A stretch of 64,000 nucleotides of DNA. Source: Blastomyces gilchristii SLH14081. Lineage: Eukaryota; Ascomycota; Eurotiomycetes; Onygenales; Ajellomycetaceae. Below, piece by piece: positions 38,201 to 49,457 of the stretch. The stretch lies in assembly GCF_000003855.2 (NCBI RefSeq), contig NW_003101678.1:3443891-3507890 (forward strand), written 5' to 3'. The position numbers were made by a program, and so were the translations under genes. The notes under the pieces are model-generated. The model was not told the origin of the DNA and made no database searches. It saw nothing but the letters and a program-made list of their open reading frames with translations. The first letter of the stretch is position 1. Every line of letters begins with the position of its first letter.

Positions 38201-39300
38201 TAGATGTAATATTTTTATTCTATCAAGATTTTGAATACTTAGAAGACTTTCTCTTTAAAATATTATCTTTAACACTTATTAGAATAATAGATGTAATGAG
38301 CTTCACTCTATTCTCAGATATTTCATTTGAGATATCTTGACCAGAATTTCAATATAGCTCACTCTATCTTTTAGATTTTAACAGTTTTATTCTTTCTTCA
38401 ACTGCCTTTCAATCAGCTTTTTCAAAGTTAAACTGATTAAAGAGCAGAGAGTTTTCACTCATTTATTCTTCACTCAGTTCAATATTAAATTGAATAATCT
38501 CATGATCTGATTCTGATATCTCATTTGAATTAATAAATCAGTTTACAAGTCTATTTTTCATTAGACTTTGTGACATAAAGATTAGATCTATAATAGATTT
38601 CTGTTTCATATCTTTTCTAAAGAATGTTTGTTGATCAGACTTGTTAACTAAATCTATTGAATACTCAAAGATTCATTTAATCAGATTATCATCTCTTACT
38701 GCTCTTTTGCATTCTGAATTTCATCAGAGATAATGTGTATTGAAATCTTCTACAATTATAGAGTTTCTTAATGAAGTTATGTTCAGAAATCCTCTTTTAA
38801 TTGTTCAGATATTATTAGTTTTCTTCAATAACTTTTCATTATAGATATTTATAAGCTGTATAGTATCAAACTCATGCTCTTTATCTATAATATCACTCAC
38901 CAGAATATCAGGGTTAGATATGACATCAAATCTTAGATTAAATTGATATCTTGATCTCTTTCTTTTATAGATCACTACTCTTGACTTTATCTCAGACTTT
39001 TAAGGTAGAAAGCAGTAGTAGCTTGAATAAGAAATGACATATTTTTACTCAGCATTAAAATTCAGCTGCTAAAGCAGTATAAAATCAACTTTTTATTTAA
39101 ATGCAATTTGAAGACAAGAATAAATGCAATTTGAGTTTCTATTCACATTATTTTGAATAAATGTGATTTTTGAAGAGTTTTTATCCTTTTTTTATTGTTT
39201 TCATTATATATTCATACTAAAAAAGAGTAGAGTAGAATCTAATCACTATTATCAGATAGTAGATTATAACTATTCTGAAAAGTAGGAATCTCAACTGCTT
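35259..39300 (-). pseudogene. LINE ORF2 remnant: endonuclease, reverse transcriptase, RNase H
   Basis: On the minus strand, about 39000-38470 reads as an exonuclease-endonuclease-phosphatase type endonuclease (EDFNTHY for the usual GDFN-H, then DQQTFFR, IDLIF and a final SDH). RT follows at about 37900-36600, with a VFIDIKEAFDHVS block near 37400 and the catalytic YxDD box decayed to YVND at 37100-37111. RNase H lies at about 36150-35870 (DAELFAIVKA, then FSDSQAALKRL). It would nick target DNA and prime reverse transcription there. Many stops disable it. Confidence 0.82.
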
Positions 39301-39479
39301 GTATTATATCTAGTTTATCATCAGAGTTATTTCTCAATTCTCTAATCTTAACAGAAGTTTGAGAATTCAAATTCTATTTATATTTAGCTGAAGAATTGAA
39401 GTTTGAAGATTTAGATAGTTGAGAGTTTCTTCTTTTTAAGCTTACAGTTGTGAGTTTACTGACTTAACTATTCTCTTCA

Positions 39480-40849
39480 GTTCTAGATTTACTCTGAGCT
39501 TCATCTTTTCTTCAGTTCTTTTGAGTTCTTGAAGTAAATATACATTCTTTTGAGCTAGATGCATGTTTTTCTTTACAATTAGAGCATTTAAGCAGAGTAT
39601 ATTAACATATTTCATCTCTTTTTAAGCATGTTTCACATTTATGCTCACTAGTTTTATAATCTCTGGCACAGAATGCATATTTTAAGTCTCTAAAATAACA
39701 GATTGCAAAGTTTTCATATCTTTGACAGTTTGAACACTGTGTTTGAGCTTTGAAATTCATTCTTGAGTCTTTGTATTCATGAACTCTCATTTTCAAATCT
39801 GCTACTCTTACTTCAGAGATCTTTGACTGTTCAAGTATATTTATATATACTAGAACAGAGGCATTTCTTCTGCTTTATCTGAACTCAATTGAATTTAGCT
39901 ATACAGTCTCTTTTCTCAGTTGAATAGAGTTATATTCTTCTAATTCTTTTTTGAGAAGTACTATTCCTTCTTCACAGTCAAAAATTTCAACTAAAATATT
40001 ATAAAGAATGAATTTGTTTCACTTTTCATCTCTCTCAGATAGAATTGTTATGTTTAACAAAGATTCTACTGCTGATTTTCAGAGGTTCTCATTCTGAATA
40101 AGAAATTCCACACTGAATTCAGACATTGTAGTCAGAATGATAGAGTTTTCAAAGAAGAATGACTCAATTGAAGCTATAACTGATTTTTGAACTTTAATAT
40201 CAGTTATTAACTGAGAAAAGAACTGCTGATTAATTTCATTTCTGATTCTGAAAATGAGATTTGTGTTTAACTTGTTTCTTTGCAAGATGTCCTGATTTGA
40301 GACTTTGAGAATAAGTCTTCTATTTCTTAAGATTTGAAAGTTTTTCTCTTTTTGTATTTTTTTCTTCACTTTTCTATGAATAGAAGTATGAGCAGTATTC
40401 TTCTCAGTTTTCTCAGGATTTTGAGCAGGTTTTGAGATAGCAGATGTAGAGACAGCAGATTCAGCTGCTTGAGCATATGTTTTGTTCTGATTTAAAGAAG
40501 AAGAAGAAGTAGAAAAAAAAGAAGAAGAGTAAGATGAAGAGTCAGTGATTGTACTAGGAATTTTCATTGTTTTTTGAACTGTGTTTTAAATTTCAAGTTT
40601 GAACTTGATCATCTTCTGTAGTTATCTAGCCTGAGTATGAAGAATTAACAGAACTTCTTCATTCATCTCACTCAGACACTGCTTTTCAAGAATCTTGCTT
40701 GCTTTTTCAAGTTTCTGTATTTCAAGAACTTGTTGTTTCTCTATTTCTTCTTTCTTTCTTCTCTTCAGAATTTCAATCTCAGGAATAGCATTTGAGAAAG
40801 CATCTTTTTCCACATCAACTGAGTGTATTTTTGAACTCATTGTTCTCAC
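39480..40849 (-). pseudogene. LINE ORF1 remnant (nucleic-acid-binding, CCHC)
   Basis: Three open pieces in order: 40622-40849 (starts MRTMSSKIHSVDVEKD, then a Glu/Lys-rich coiled-coil-like stretch), 40079-40567 (Ser-rich then basic), and 39480-39796 with Cys motifs (QCSNCQRY, then CARDYKTSEHKC, ETCLKRDEIC) typical of retroelement zinc knuckles. ORF1 proteins bind the element RNA. Only a few stops break it, so it is the best preserved retroelement frame here. Confidence 0.75.
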
Positions 40850-40853
40850 TCAA

Positions 40854-40936
40854 TGAAAAGTTGGTCAGGCTGTTTCAATTGAGATATTTATTGAACTCTT
40901 TTGAAAAGTTGATCAGACTGTTTCAATTAAGAGATT
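40854..40936 (-). repeat. Tandem repeat in LINE 5' UTR (period 48 bp)
   Basis: The block beginning TGAAAAGTTG occurs at 40854 and again at 40902, just upstream of ORF1. Tandem units at LINE 5' ends often act as promoter monomers. The second unit is cut by the element's 5' end, so more units may have existed. Confidence 0.7.
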
Positions 40937-43810
40937 AATTAACAGTCTTGATCTGATATAATAGATCTTGATAACTCATACATCTGATAGAATGAACTCT
41001 GTGAGAAGGCTTTGATAACATGTTCAGCATTTATCTTATTATAAGATTTCAATATTATATCTTTACTTAATCAGTTAACAATGATCAGAATATTCTTACA
41101 ACTCTTACTCTCAGATAGATTAATAGTGAAGTTAATTACTACATCTCATCAGATTCTATCAGATATATTAAGTAATTTCAGTAGATCTTTTCTACAGTTC
41201 TTTCATAAGATAATGAAAGAACAGTGATTACAGTTTCAGATAAAGTGTCTGATCCTGTTTAATATCTCAGATCAGTAGAATTCTTGAGAGATCATTTAAT
41301 ACAGTTATTCACAGTCTGAATAATCAATTATATATGAATCATGCATCTCTTGCATTATTCAGATGTCTAAGAGTTCAAAGTAAGAGACTCAGCATCATTC
41401 ACAGAATTGTAGAGTATTATTATTATCAATTGAATATTCTGAGATATCAGTTCTTATATATAGTTCTGAAGAAAATCAGAATGCTTCTTATTGTACTGCT
41501 TCAGTGAGTGTTTAAAGAAGTTCATTAATTTAAGCTGCTGTATGTCATAGTTCGTCTAATATAGATTTGAAAGAAGTTGAGATATCAGTGACAGTTCTAA
41601 TTGAAGAAGTATGTATAGTGTCATGAGCTGTTTCATCTTGATTAACTAGTATCTTTGAATTTAAAAGCTGATGCTCTCAGTTCATTCAGTGAGTATCTAT
41701 TATATCAGATGATATATCTTACTCTCATTGTAAGAGAGCATCTGTCATTGAGTTCTGACTGCCAGATTGATAGTGTATTGTAAAATGAAAGCAGCTTAAG
41801 AACTCAGATTATTACATCTGTCATTCTGTAAGCTTATAAGTGATGATGAAGTGTTTGAAATTCTTATAATCTGTAATTATCTCAAATTTGAAGACACTTC
41901 AGAGTTCAGAGTCTTATTCTTCTAGATAGTGTATAATTATAAGAAGTTCTTTATCATAGATCTCATAATTGCATTCAGCAGAACTCAGTTTCTTAGATAT
42001 GAAGATGCATAATTGTAGAATATCTTTATTATTATATTATAATATAGCTTCTTCTGTGACATAGTCAGAGAAATTAGCTTCAATAACTGTCTTATAATCA
42101 GAATCACATGTTATCAGTAAAGAGATATTAATGAATATCTTCTTTATCTGTGTAAGTGCAGCTTCAGTGTTCACTGATCACTGAAATACTGAGTTCTTCT
42201 TGATAAGTTCTGTAAGTGATCTCATAATATCTTAGAAGTTTTGTATAAATCACTGATAGAAGTTAGTAAATTCAATGAAGCTTTGTACATCTTTTACAGT
42301 GTGTAAAGCTTTTCATTTGAGAATGACAGAGATTTTCTCAGAATTTATTTGAATTCTCTTGCCAGCTTCTATGATGAAACCTAGGTATTTAGTACTCTTA
42401 ACTTTGAAATCACACTTGTTAATATCAATTAATAGTTCTGCTTCTTGTAATTGTTGTAATACTCTTTACACATACTCTTGATATTTCTTTCTGAATTCAT
42501 TAATGAAGATGAGAATGTTATCTAGATAAGTAAATGTAAATTCATTAAGAAAGTCTCAGAGTGCTTAGTTAATATACTTCTGAAATATACTGAGAGCATT
42601 GATCAGTTCAAAGAGTGTGACTACTCATTCAAAGAGATTATAATATATTTGAAATGCTGTAAGTTATTCATCTTCTTCAGTGATACAAATCTTATGAAAT
42701 GCAGTGATAATATCTAACTTTGTAAATCATTGAGCTTATCTGATACATGCTAAGATTTCATTGATAAGAGATAAGAGATAATGATCTTTCTTTATCAATC
42801 TGTTCAGATCTCAATAGTTCACACAGAATTGAAGTTCTTTATCTGATTTCTTTGCAAATAGAATAGAAGTCACAGCAGAAGAGTTACTAACATGTATAAA
42901 TCTCTTATTCAACAGATTATTAAGTGTCTTCTGAAGAAGAAGAAGTTTATCTCAAGATATATTATAAAGAGAGTCTCATAATAATTAAGAGTTCTTACTG
43001 TTCTACTTCTCTAACTTGATACTATAATCTATTTCTGAACCTCATAAGAGAGGTAAATTTATAATGTTATCTTATCAGAAGATATCTAGATATTTATGAT
43101 ATTATTGAAGAAGTTTTGTATAAGAATCTGTTATTATAGTACAGAATAACTTCTCTAGAGCTTTCTTAATATCAGTCAGACTGATGAAATAGATTAATAT
43201 ATAATTCTGCTATTGATGATTTTATCAGTGACTCTGTTAATAATTTTAATAATGATCTCTGTTTTGAAGTATTTTATAAGTGTTAACAGAGATCTGTGTA
43301 AGATTCATAGTCTTGTAAATATCATCTTTGTAAATTCTATTATTGTTAGAGAATATCAAGCTTCTATTTTAAGTATTCAATAAAATGCCTTATTCAGATA
43401 GTCAGGCAAGTTCTAATATAAAATTATAATTGAGATTATCAACTTCATATGCATAGATATCTTTATGTTAATATTCTTTAACATCTATATTTAGTTTCAC
43501 TATGTAACAGATGCAAACATCTTTTGAATTATCAGATTCTGTAAGAAGTTGAGATTTTAATAAGAGAATACACTGAAGATTATAATATTTTATAACTGAA
43601 GATTTAATTATTGTATAGTAGTATAGACTGCTATTTATCATGATCTTTATATTATACATGTTATTTATCACAGTAGATATAAGAATTGCATTTATTATTA
43701 TCTTTTCTTCAAATTGTTATTATTCAATCTCTTCAAGCTTCTGTTTATAAATTTGAACAGAAGCTAATCTTTTCTTTGTTTTATCAGAGTGTTCTTATAG
43801 TTATCTTCTG

Positions 43811-44886
43811 GCCCGGTGGCGTAGTAGTTAACTACGCTACTATGAAGCCTCAATTACCGGCCTTCCCCCCGGGGAATGAATGTCAAGAGAGAGCAGGTTC
43901 AAACTCTGCAATAGTTATCTTAATCACAGCTTTCACTGTTAAGTTATAAAACAGTATCAGAGACTCTCAGATACACTATAGTAAATCATTATCAAGCTTA
44001 AGATATTTATCTCAGAGATTTCTGAGTGCTAATTCTCACTGATCTTAGAATTAACTGCTTTTCAGACACTTTAAGTTAGATCAGTACTAGAGTGATTGAG
44101 ATCTAGAGTGTCTGTAGAATAGTAAATTATTATCAAGCTTAACTGATCAGATCTTATCTCTCTGACTCTAGGTATTCACTTTCAGAGAATTGACATTTAA
44201 AAACTATTTAATTAGAATATCTCAGGTCTAGTAAGAATCTAGATAAGACAAGGTCTAGACACTCTTAATAGATGATTAATATAAGCAAGACTGTGACAGT
44301 CAATTGATAGACTGAAATACTGAGATTAATAGCTGAAAGATTAGAGACTTAACTAGAATTGAGTAGCTCTGATATTATTCTTAGTGAGAATCTCACTTAT
44401 AAATAAGCTAGTTACAGAAGCTAGCTAGATGATGACTCTTTAGAGAGAATAATAATTTCTGAAGCAGATCTGAGAGAACAGAGATAGCAGTCAGTTATAT
44501 AGAGTGTTAAAATATGTATATAGTTTAAGATATAAACTGTAGAGATCTTGTTCTATAGATCTCTCTTTACTGTACTTATTTCTTTCTATTCTTTTCTATC
44601 TATCTATTTAATATATCTATCTTTAAGACTATGTTTTGTTTTTCTTTGTCATGATATTTTCAAATAATTTCAAAGTATTAAAAGATGTTAAAATACTGAA
44701 ATTTATAAACAGTTTTTGTATTCTGAGCTGAAATTTTCTGATTTTACATATCTGAAATTAGTAAATGTATAATAGTTGACTCTATAGATATAGAAAAAAC
44801 TCTGAGAACTAAAGATTCTCAGATAGGTATTATAGTCTCTGACTGTATATATCTATAATTGAAGAATAATAATAATAATAATAATT
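43811..44886 (+). mobile_element. 1.1 kb SINE with tRNA-like head and LINE-derived tail
   Basis: A tRNA-like head (43811-43912), a 640-bp body of unknown origin and a 330-bp tail (about 44555-44886) that matches the 3' UTR of the LINE at 34890-35258 closely, ending in the same GAAGAATAATAAT-type repeat. Target duplications are ATAGTTATCTTCTG (43797-43810) and ATAATTATCTTCTG (44887-44900). It has no coding capacity. The head keeps CC/GG and CpG while the body is AT-rich. Confidence 0.9.
43817..43906 (+). promoter_or_regulatory. Pol III A and B boxes of the long SINE
   Basis: A-box-like TGGCGTAGTAGTTAAC starts at 43817. B-box-like GGTTCAAACTC lies at 43896-43906. The wider spacing than in the 4272 SINE reflects a C/G-rich insert between them. 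Confidence 0.65.
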
Positions 44887-46262
44887 ATAATTATCTTCTG
44901 AATCTTTCTTCACTGCAATGTAATTAATATAGACAGATACTGATTCATTCTTTAAGTAAGAAGACACTAATCTTTCTCTTAAGTGAGAAGATATAGAGAT
45001 TAATCAGCAGTTGAAAGCAATGTATTCTGATTAATTACAGTTGATATATACTTTATATTAACATCAGTCAGTGACTTCTTCAGAAGTGATCTCAGAAACT
45101 CAGAAGCTGATTCAGACAGCAGAGACTCTTGCTTATATATAAATATTTAAGTTCACTCAGTTCATAGCATCTGTATTATTGTTATTATTCTTTAGTACAG
45201 ATATAAATATATAAGTGACTGAGATGTAATATTTTCTATCACTGTTCTGTATATCTTTGAGCTTGATAAGATAGTTATTCAATGTTTAAAGCTGTGTACA
45301 GAAGCCTTTATAAGTTAGGTCTTTATTTACACTTATAAGAGTCTGTAAGAGTTTAAAAGTCAATATCTTCTTAAGTATACTAATTTTCATTTAATTCTCT
45401 CAAGATTGATCACCTGCTTCTAAGATCTGAGTGTCAAAGTCAGAAATGAATATTATAAGAGAAGTGTTTCTCTGTTAAACACTCTATAACTAATCTAATA
45501 CTTTCTATTATATAATAGTATCTTAGAACAGAATATTAAAATATTTAATAATATTATCAGATATTTGTAATATAAGTTCACATGCTTTTATTCATGAATA
45601 AAACTTCTATTTTATATAATTCTTTAATTATTCATTGATATATTAATCTTGATTAATTAATGAACTGATAATATTTTCATCTATACTCAGTTTTACAAGC
45701 ATTTTCATTCTTCATGATGAGTAGAGAGTGAGATTGAAAGTATTAAAATATATAAGAGTATTTAAGCATTTCTTCAGCACTTTTATATTTAATTCTATAG
45801 ATGTTAAAGTTGCATGAGTTCTCTGTTAAGTTAATTATTGAATTTTCTTATATTCAAGTTATTAAGTTGTATATATATCTGCTAATACTATCTGTTACTA
45901 TTGTAATTTTAACATTATTTAAAGTCACTGTGATATTACTTCTATACATATATTTAAAAGTTCTCTTATATTGTTATTAGACATGTTATTCATTGAATGT
46001 GTAATATCTATAAAGTCTGAAGAAGTGTAATTATATAAATATCTTATATATTTAAAGTATTAAAACTCTCAGATCTTTCACTGATATTCTCTTATAAAAT
46101 CTTATTACAGAGTCAGAGTAACTGATAAGTAAGCTTTTATCTGAGAACTTATTATTCACTTAACTATTTAATTATTTTCTATTTCTTATATATTATTATG
46201 TATTCAGATATCTTCTCAATGAATAATTATTTCTAATAAGAAGATAATAAATATTTTTTAAG

Positions 46263-46390
46263 TATAAGAGATCTACACTGAATAGATCAGTATGATATTT
46301 ATAGATCTTATATAATAAAGTAAAAAATGTTAGAGAAGAAAAGAAAGAGAAAGTGTGAAAATCAGTAATTGAAGTGAATATTTATATAAT
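46263..46390 (-). repeat. Truncated 5' LTR of G5 at island border
   Basis: The LTR start (TATAAGAGATC) runs about 125 bp to a GAATATTTATAT block, then ends abruptly. What follows is unrelated DNA of the gene island, so the break marks the compartment border. Confidence 0.8.
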
Positions 46391-46938
46391 TAAGAATTGA
46401 TTATAGAATTGATGGTAAATAATTAAGAAAGAAAGAGTGGTTTCAAATTACAAGAAAAGATGTATTGTGGGAGGTCAGGTACAGGCCAACATTTGGAAGG
46501 TCAGCTTACATAACGAGGTCAAGTGGCGCACTTAGCGAGGTCAAGTTTTCTGCTTCCTGGCCCGTGGTACGGTACGCACGGTAGCAAATTCTTATTAATA
46601 ATTAATCAGGTGCTAATTCTCACTGATCTTACGCTGAGTAGAGGGAATATCGAATCATCATCAAACTTAACTAGCCACCACACCCACCTCCGCGGGATTA
46701 CCATACACTCGTAATAGGCGGTGGTTAGCCAATTGGTAGGCTGGAATACTGAGAGTGACAGCTGAAAATTCAAAGCTCCACGCCGGGCGCCGAAAATTGT
46801 CCAATTGAAGAATTACAGCCACAGTACACCCTTTTATTCCCAATATATCCCAGCATTCTATCCTCTAATTTCATAAACACCTCCTGGTCCTCCCGACAAA
46901 TCCATAGCACCCACCGGTAGTGCACAACAACGGCAACG
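46391..46938. other. Border and promoter region upstream of the GTPase gene
   Basis: Base composition changes from AT-rich to balanced over about 100 bp. A GAGGTCAAG motif is repeated at about 46516 and 46537. A fragment of the long SINE body lies at 46605-46790, and the final 150 bases are probably the 5' UTR of the gene at 46939. Confidence 0.6.
46605..46790 (+). mobile_element. Fragment of the long SINE body
   Basis: GTGCTAATTCTCACTGATCTTA matches the SINE at 44026 within short exact runs; AACTTAACT and the block CAATTGGTAGGCTGGAATAC match SINE sites near 44140 and 44295. It lacks head and tail and has kept its CpG sites. It lies immediately upstream of the GTPase gene. Confidence 0.6.
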
Positions 46939-48057
46939 ATGGCCGCCGCCAAATCTGCAACCAACACAGTCAAAAGCCTCCTCAGGGTCGCGGAACGACC
47001 GCTACAAATACCCGGTACTAAGCTCGCAGCCTCTACACCGCCCGCCCAACTCGATTTATTTGACTATTGCTTCTACTACGATACATTAGCCCCAACCCCC
47101 CAACAGCTCCAACACAGCGCCGACGTCTTCAGGGCGTCCAACCACTCGCCCATCCGGATGTGGACAGCCAGCGAATTCCGCACGATACCCATGTCCGATG
47201 TGCCCGAGGTAGCGTTCCTGGGCCGCTCGAACTCGGGCAAATCGTCGTTGCTGAATGCGATTATGGAGAAAAATATGTGTTTTACATCGGCGACGTTGGG
47301 GCTGACGACGACGTTGAATGCGTATGGGATTGGGGGGAAGAAGGGCGGGGAGGCCAAGGTTGTTCTTGTTGATACGCCCGGTTATGGGAAGGGGAGTAAT
47401 GAGGAGTGGGGGGAGGAGATTCTTAAGTACCTGACGAAGAGGAAGCAGTGCGTATCCCATACTTATATACATATACAAAAAAAAAAGGAAAAAACCCTCA
47501 CTAACCAAACAAAAAAAAAAAAAAAACCACATCCCACAGACTCCGCCGCACTTACATCCTCATCAACTCGCACCACGGCATCAAGGCCGCCGACGCCGCC
47601 ATCCTCTCCCTCCTCCGCGCCAACGCCGTCCCGCACCAAATCATCCTCTCCAAAGCCGACTCCGTCCTCATCAAGGGCGGCCAGAAGCGGGGCGCCCGCG
47701 GCCTCCGGCCCGAGCGCATCGACGAGCTCTGCCGCTTCGCCGACAAGGTGCGCAACGCGCGTGCAACCTGTCCGGAACGTGGGGAGCACGAGTAAGCAGA
47801 AGCAGAAGCTGCAGGAAGGGCAGGATGAAGGGGTCGAGGAGCAGGAGGAGCGGCCGGAGCTGGGGGCGCCGGCGCTCGGGGAGATTTTGGCCTGCTCGAT
47901 GAAGATGAAGGATGAGGCGGGGTGTCTTGGAGTTGATCCGATTCGGTGGTCGATTCTGCGCGCGGTGGGGTTGGGGATTGGGGTTGGGGTTGGGGCGGGA
48001 AGGGGTGGTGGAGGTGCGGATGGTACGGGGATTGCGGGGGCCAACAAGCGCGGATGA
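46939..48057 (+). CDS. EngB/YihA-type GTP-binding protein, probably mitochondrial
   Basis: TrmE-Era-EngA-EngB-Septin GTPases of the EngB group act in ribosome assembly; fungal copies are thought to work in mitochondria. Exon 1 (46939-47447) gives an N-terminal extension that could be a targeting peptide, then G1 GRSNSGKS (residues 95-102), G2 in GLTTTLN and G3 DTPGYG (145-150). A 92-nt intron follows (47448-47539, GTGCGT..CACAG). Exon 2 opens LRRTYILINSRHG and has G4 SKAD (207-210). The C-terminal part (GEILACSMKMK, then IRWSILRAVG) lies in a different frame. The switch needs either a 52-nt intron (47748-47799) or a 1-base correction near 47760; these give about 324 or 341 aa. The tail is Gly-rich. 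Codon use is GC-rich, unlike the adjacent transposons. Confidence 0.9.
   Translation: MAAAKSATNTVKSLLRVAERPLQIPGTKLAASTPPAQLDLFDYCFYYDTLAPTPQQLQHSADVFRASNHSPIRMWTASEFRTIPMSDVPEVAFLGRSNSGKSSLLNAIMEKNMCFTSATLGLTTTLNAYGIGGKKGGEAKVVLVDTPGYGKGSNEEWGEEILKYLTKRKQCVSHTYIHIQKKKEKTLTNQTKKKKKPHPTDSAALTSSSTRTTASRPPTPPSSPSSAPTPSRTKSSSPKPTPSSSRAARSGAPAASGPSASTSSAASPTRCATRVQPVRNVGSTSKQKQKLQEGQDEGVEEQEERPELGAPALGEILACSMKMKDEAGCLGVDPIRWSILRAVGLGIGVGVGAGRGGGGADGTGIAGANKRG
47448..47539 (+). other. Intron 1 of the GTPase gene
   Basis: GTGCGT donor and CACAG acceptor restore the reading frame after KRKQ into LRRTYILIN, a conserved EngB stretch. Contains two A-runs. Branch candidate CTAAC at about 47500-47505. 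Confidence 0.85.
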
Positions 48058-49457
48058 GGGGCTAGATTAGTAGATGGTTAGATTGGGTTGGGAATGGTGA
48101 GTATGGTCTGTAGATGGGTTGTTGTATTTTTTTTTTATTAGCGAGTTTGGCTATACTTGGTGTTCTGGGACTTGTTTTTTTTTTTCCCCTATTTCACATT
48201 CACCCCCCACAAGACCATCTGTACCACTATTGGAGATGCTGTTCCCTGTTTTTTGGATACGCTGTACTTATATAGAACCTCAAAAGACTACATTTTTAAC
48301 ATCCATTTCAATAAAATAAATAGAACTTAGCTCCTACACAAAACAAAGAAAGCTACGTACCGTACGGCATACGTACCTCGAAAAATGATAAAATGAACAA
48401 AAAAAAAAAAAAAAATAGAAATTATATTACCCCAAACGTATACTTTGTACAGTAAATATTCACACAAGGCCTTCCAATAATGGAATAAAATAACTGTTGC
48501 AAATCGAGTGCTACCTAACCTTTGGAAAACCCTGGGTTGAAAATGAGAGAAGGAACAAAATAAAGCGAAACGCTCGCGTTGAAAGAAGTGTTTTCATGTG
48601 TGTGCCTCGAATAAAATAACCCCCCTTTCCCACAAACATGACGATTTCGGACACATTACACAAACAAAGACGTTTCATAATAACAAAAACAATGGGGGAA
48701 AATATAAGAATAAAAACATGCACAGAAGATGTTTATTAGAAGGATGAAGGGAGAAGAAAAGCAAAGATATTTTATGATAAGAGTAATAGGAGGTATGGTA
48801 TCCCTGAAGAAAGAAAAGAAGCAACAAGAAGGCATGCTAAAACATTGTGACTAGATATACATGATAGTCATCGTGAATCAGGCAAAAAGTGAACAAGAAG
48901 ATAAAGAAGATGCAAATGCGCAATACAATGTAAAAGTATGTTTGAAAGCGACGGAATGAAGAATAGTTTTTGCAGGAGAAAAAAAGTGGAAGATAAGAGG
49001 AATTGGTCATTGGTCAAATAACGTGATGGAAAGTGATATGATCCTAGGGATTTTGCCTTGCCCTTGACCCCTGGGAGCTTTCACTCGCCGTGATACTACA
49101 CCTTTCCTCCGAGAGAAGGCGAATATGGGGCAGCAATGCGACAAGGCAAGCCCAAGATAAGCAATGATTTCCCCGAAAAGTAATATTTTGTTGTCTTCGT
49201 TGAGTCGTACGTGGTCGGGTTGTAAATTTGGTATTTAATATTTTGGTATCTAAAGGTCGTTGATGGCTTGGGGAGTAAAGGGGACCCAAGGAGAGACAGC
49301 AACGATCCTGAATAGTGATCGTGCCGGAAAGAATAATAACAATAATATCGACAAGAACGAACCGAGATGGTAGTCATAGGCGGATAGAAGGATCTTGTTT
49401 GAGGTAACTTTATAAAGGTTAGGGCCGCTAAAATGGTGAACAACACAGGTCTAGGCG
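48058..49457. other. Convergent intergenic region
   Basis: It lies between the 3' ends of the GTPase gene (+) and the F-box gene (-) and must hold both 3' UTRs. It contains T- and A-runs (48126-48134, 48398-48415) and no open frame with recognisable protein features. I see no RNA gene. Confidence 0.6.

Larger units (their letters stand above)
34890..40936 (-). mobile_element. Near full-length LINE (endonuclease-RT-RNase H type)
   Basis: A 6,047-bp non-LTR retrotransposon on the minus strand, flanked by 13-bp duplications AATTAACAGTCTT at 34877-34889 and 40937-40949. It has a 5' UTR with tandem repeats, ORF1 with zinc knuckles, ORF2 with endonuclease, RT and RNase H, a 369-bp 3' UTR and an (AAT)n tail. 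The architecture fits the fungal Tad1-like group; other RNase H-bearing clades are not excluded. Stops throughout indicate RIP. Confidence 0.9.
33267..46390 (-). mobile_element. Ty3/gypsy chromovirus G5, minus strand, interrupted by MITE, LINE and SINE
   Basis: Segments 33267-34265, 34792-34889, 40950-43810 and 44901-46390 form one minus-strand gypsy of the G1-G4 family. It carries a chromodomain near the left LTR, integrase, RNase H and RT at about 41900-42900, a protease/gag region at 43468-45400 (open run 43468-43671 reads as the protease area), and a truncated 5' LTR at the border with the gene island. The insertions each carry target duplications except the MITE, whose left edge lies in an assembly gap. 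Confidence 0.85.

Noticed and set aside
47463..48047. 194-codon minus-strand ORF over the GTPase gene
   Set aside because: High-GC shadow of the coding strand; the plus strand has the conserved GTPase motifs.
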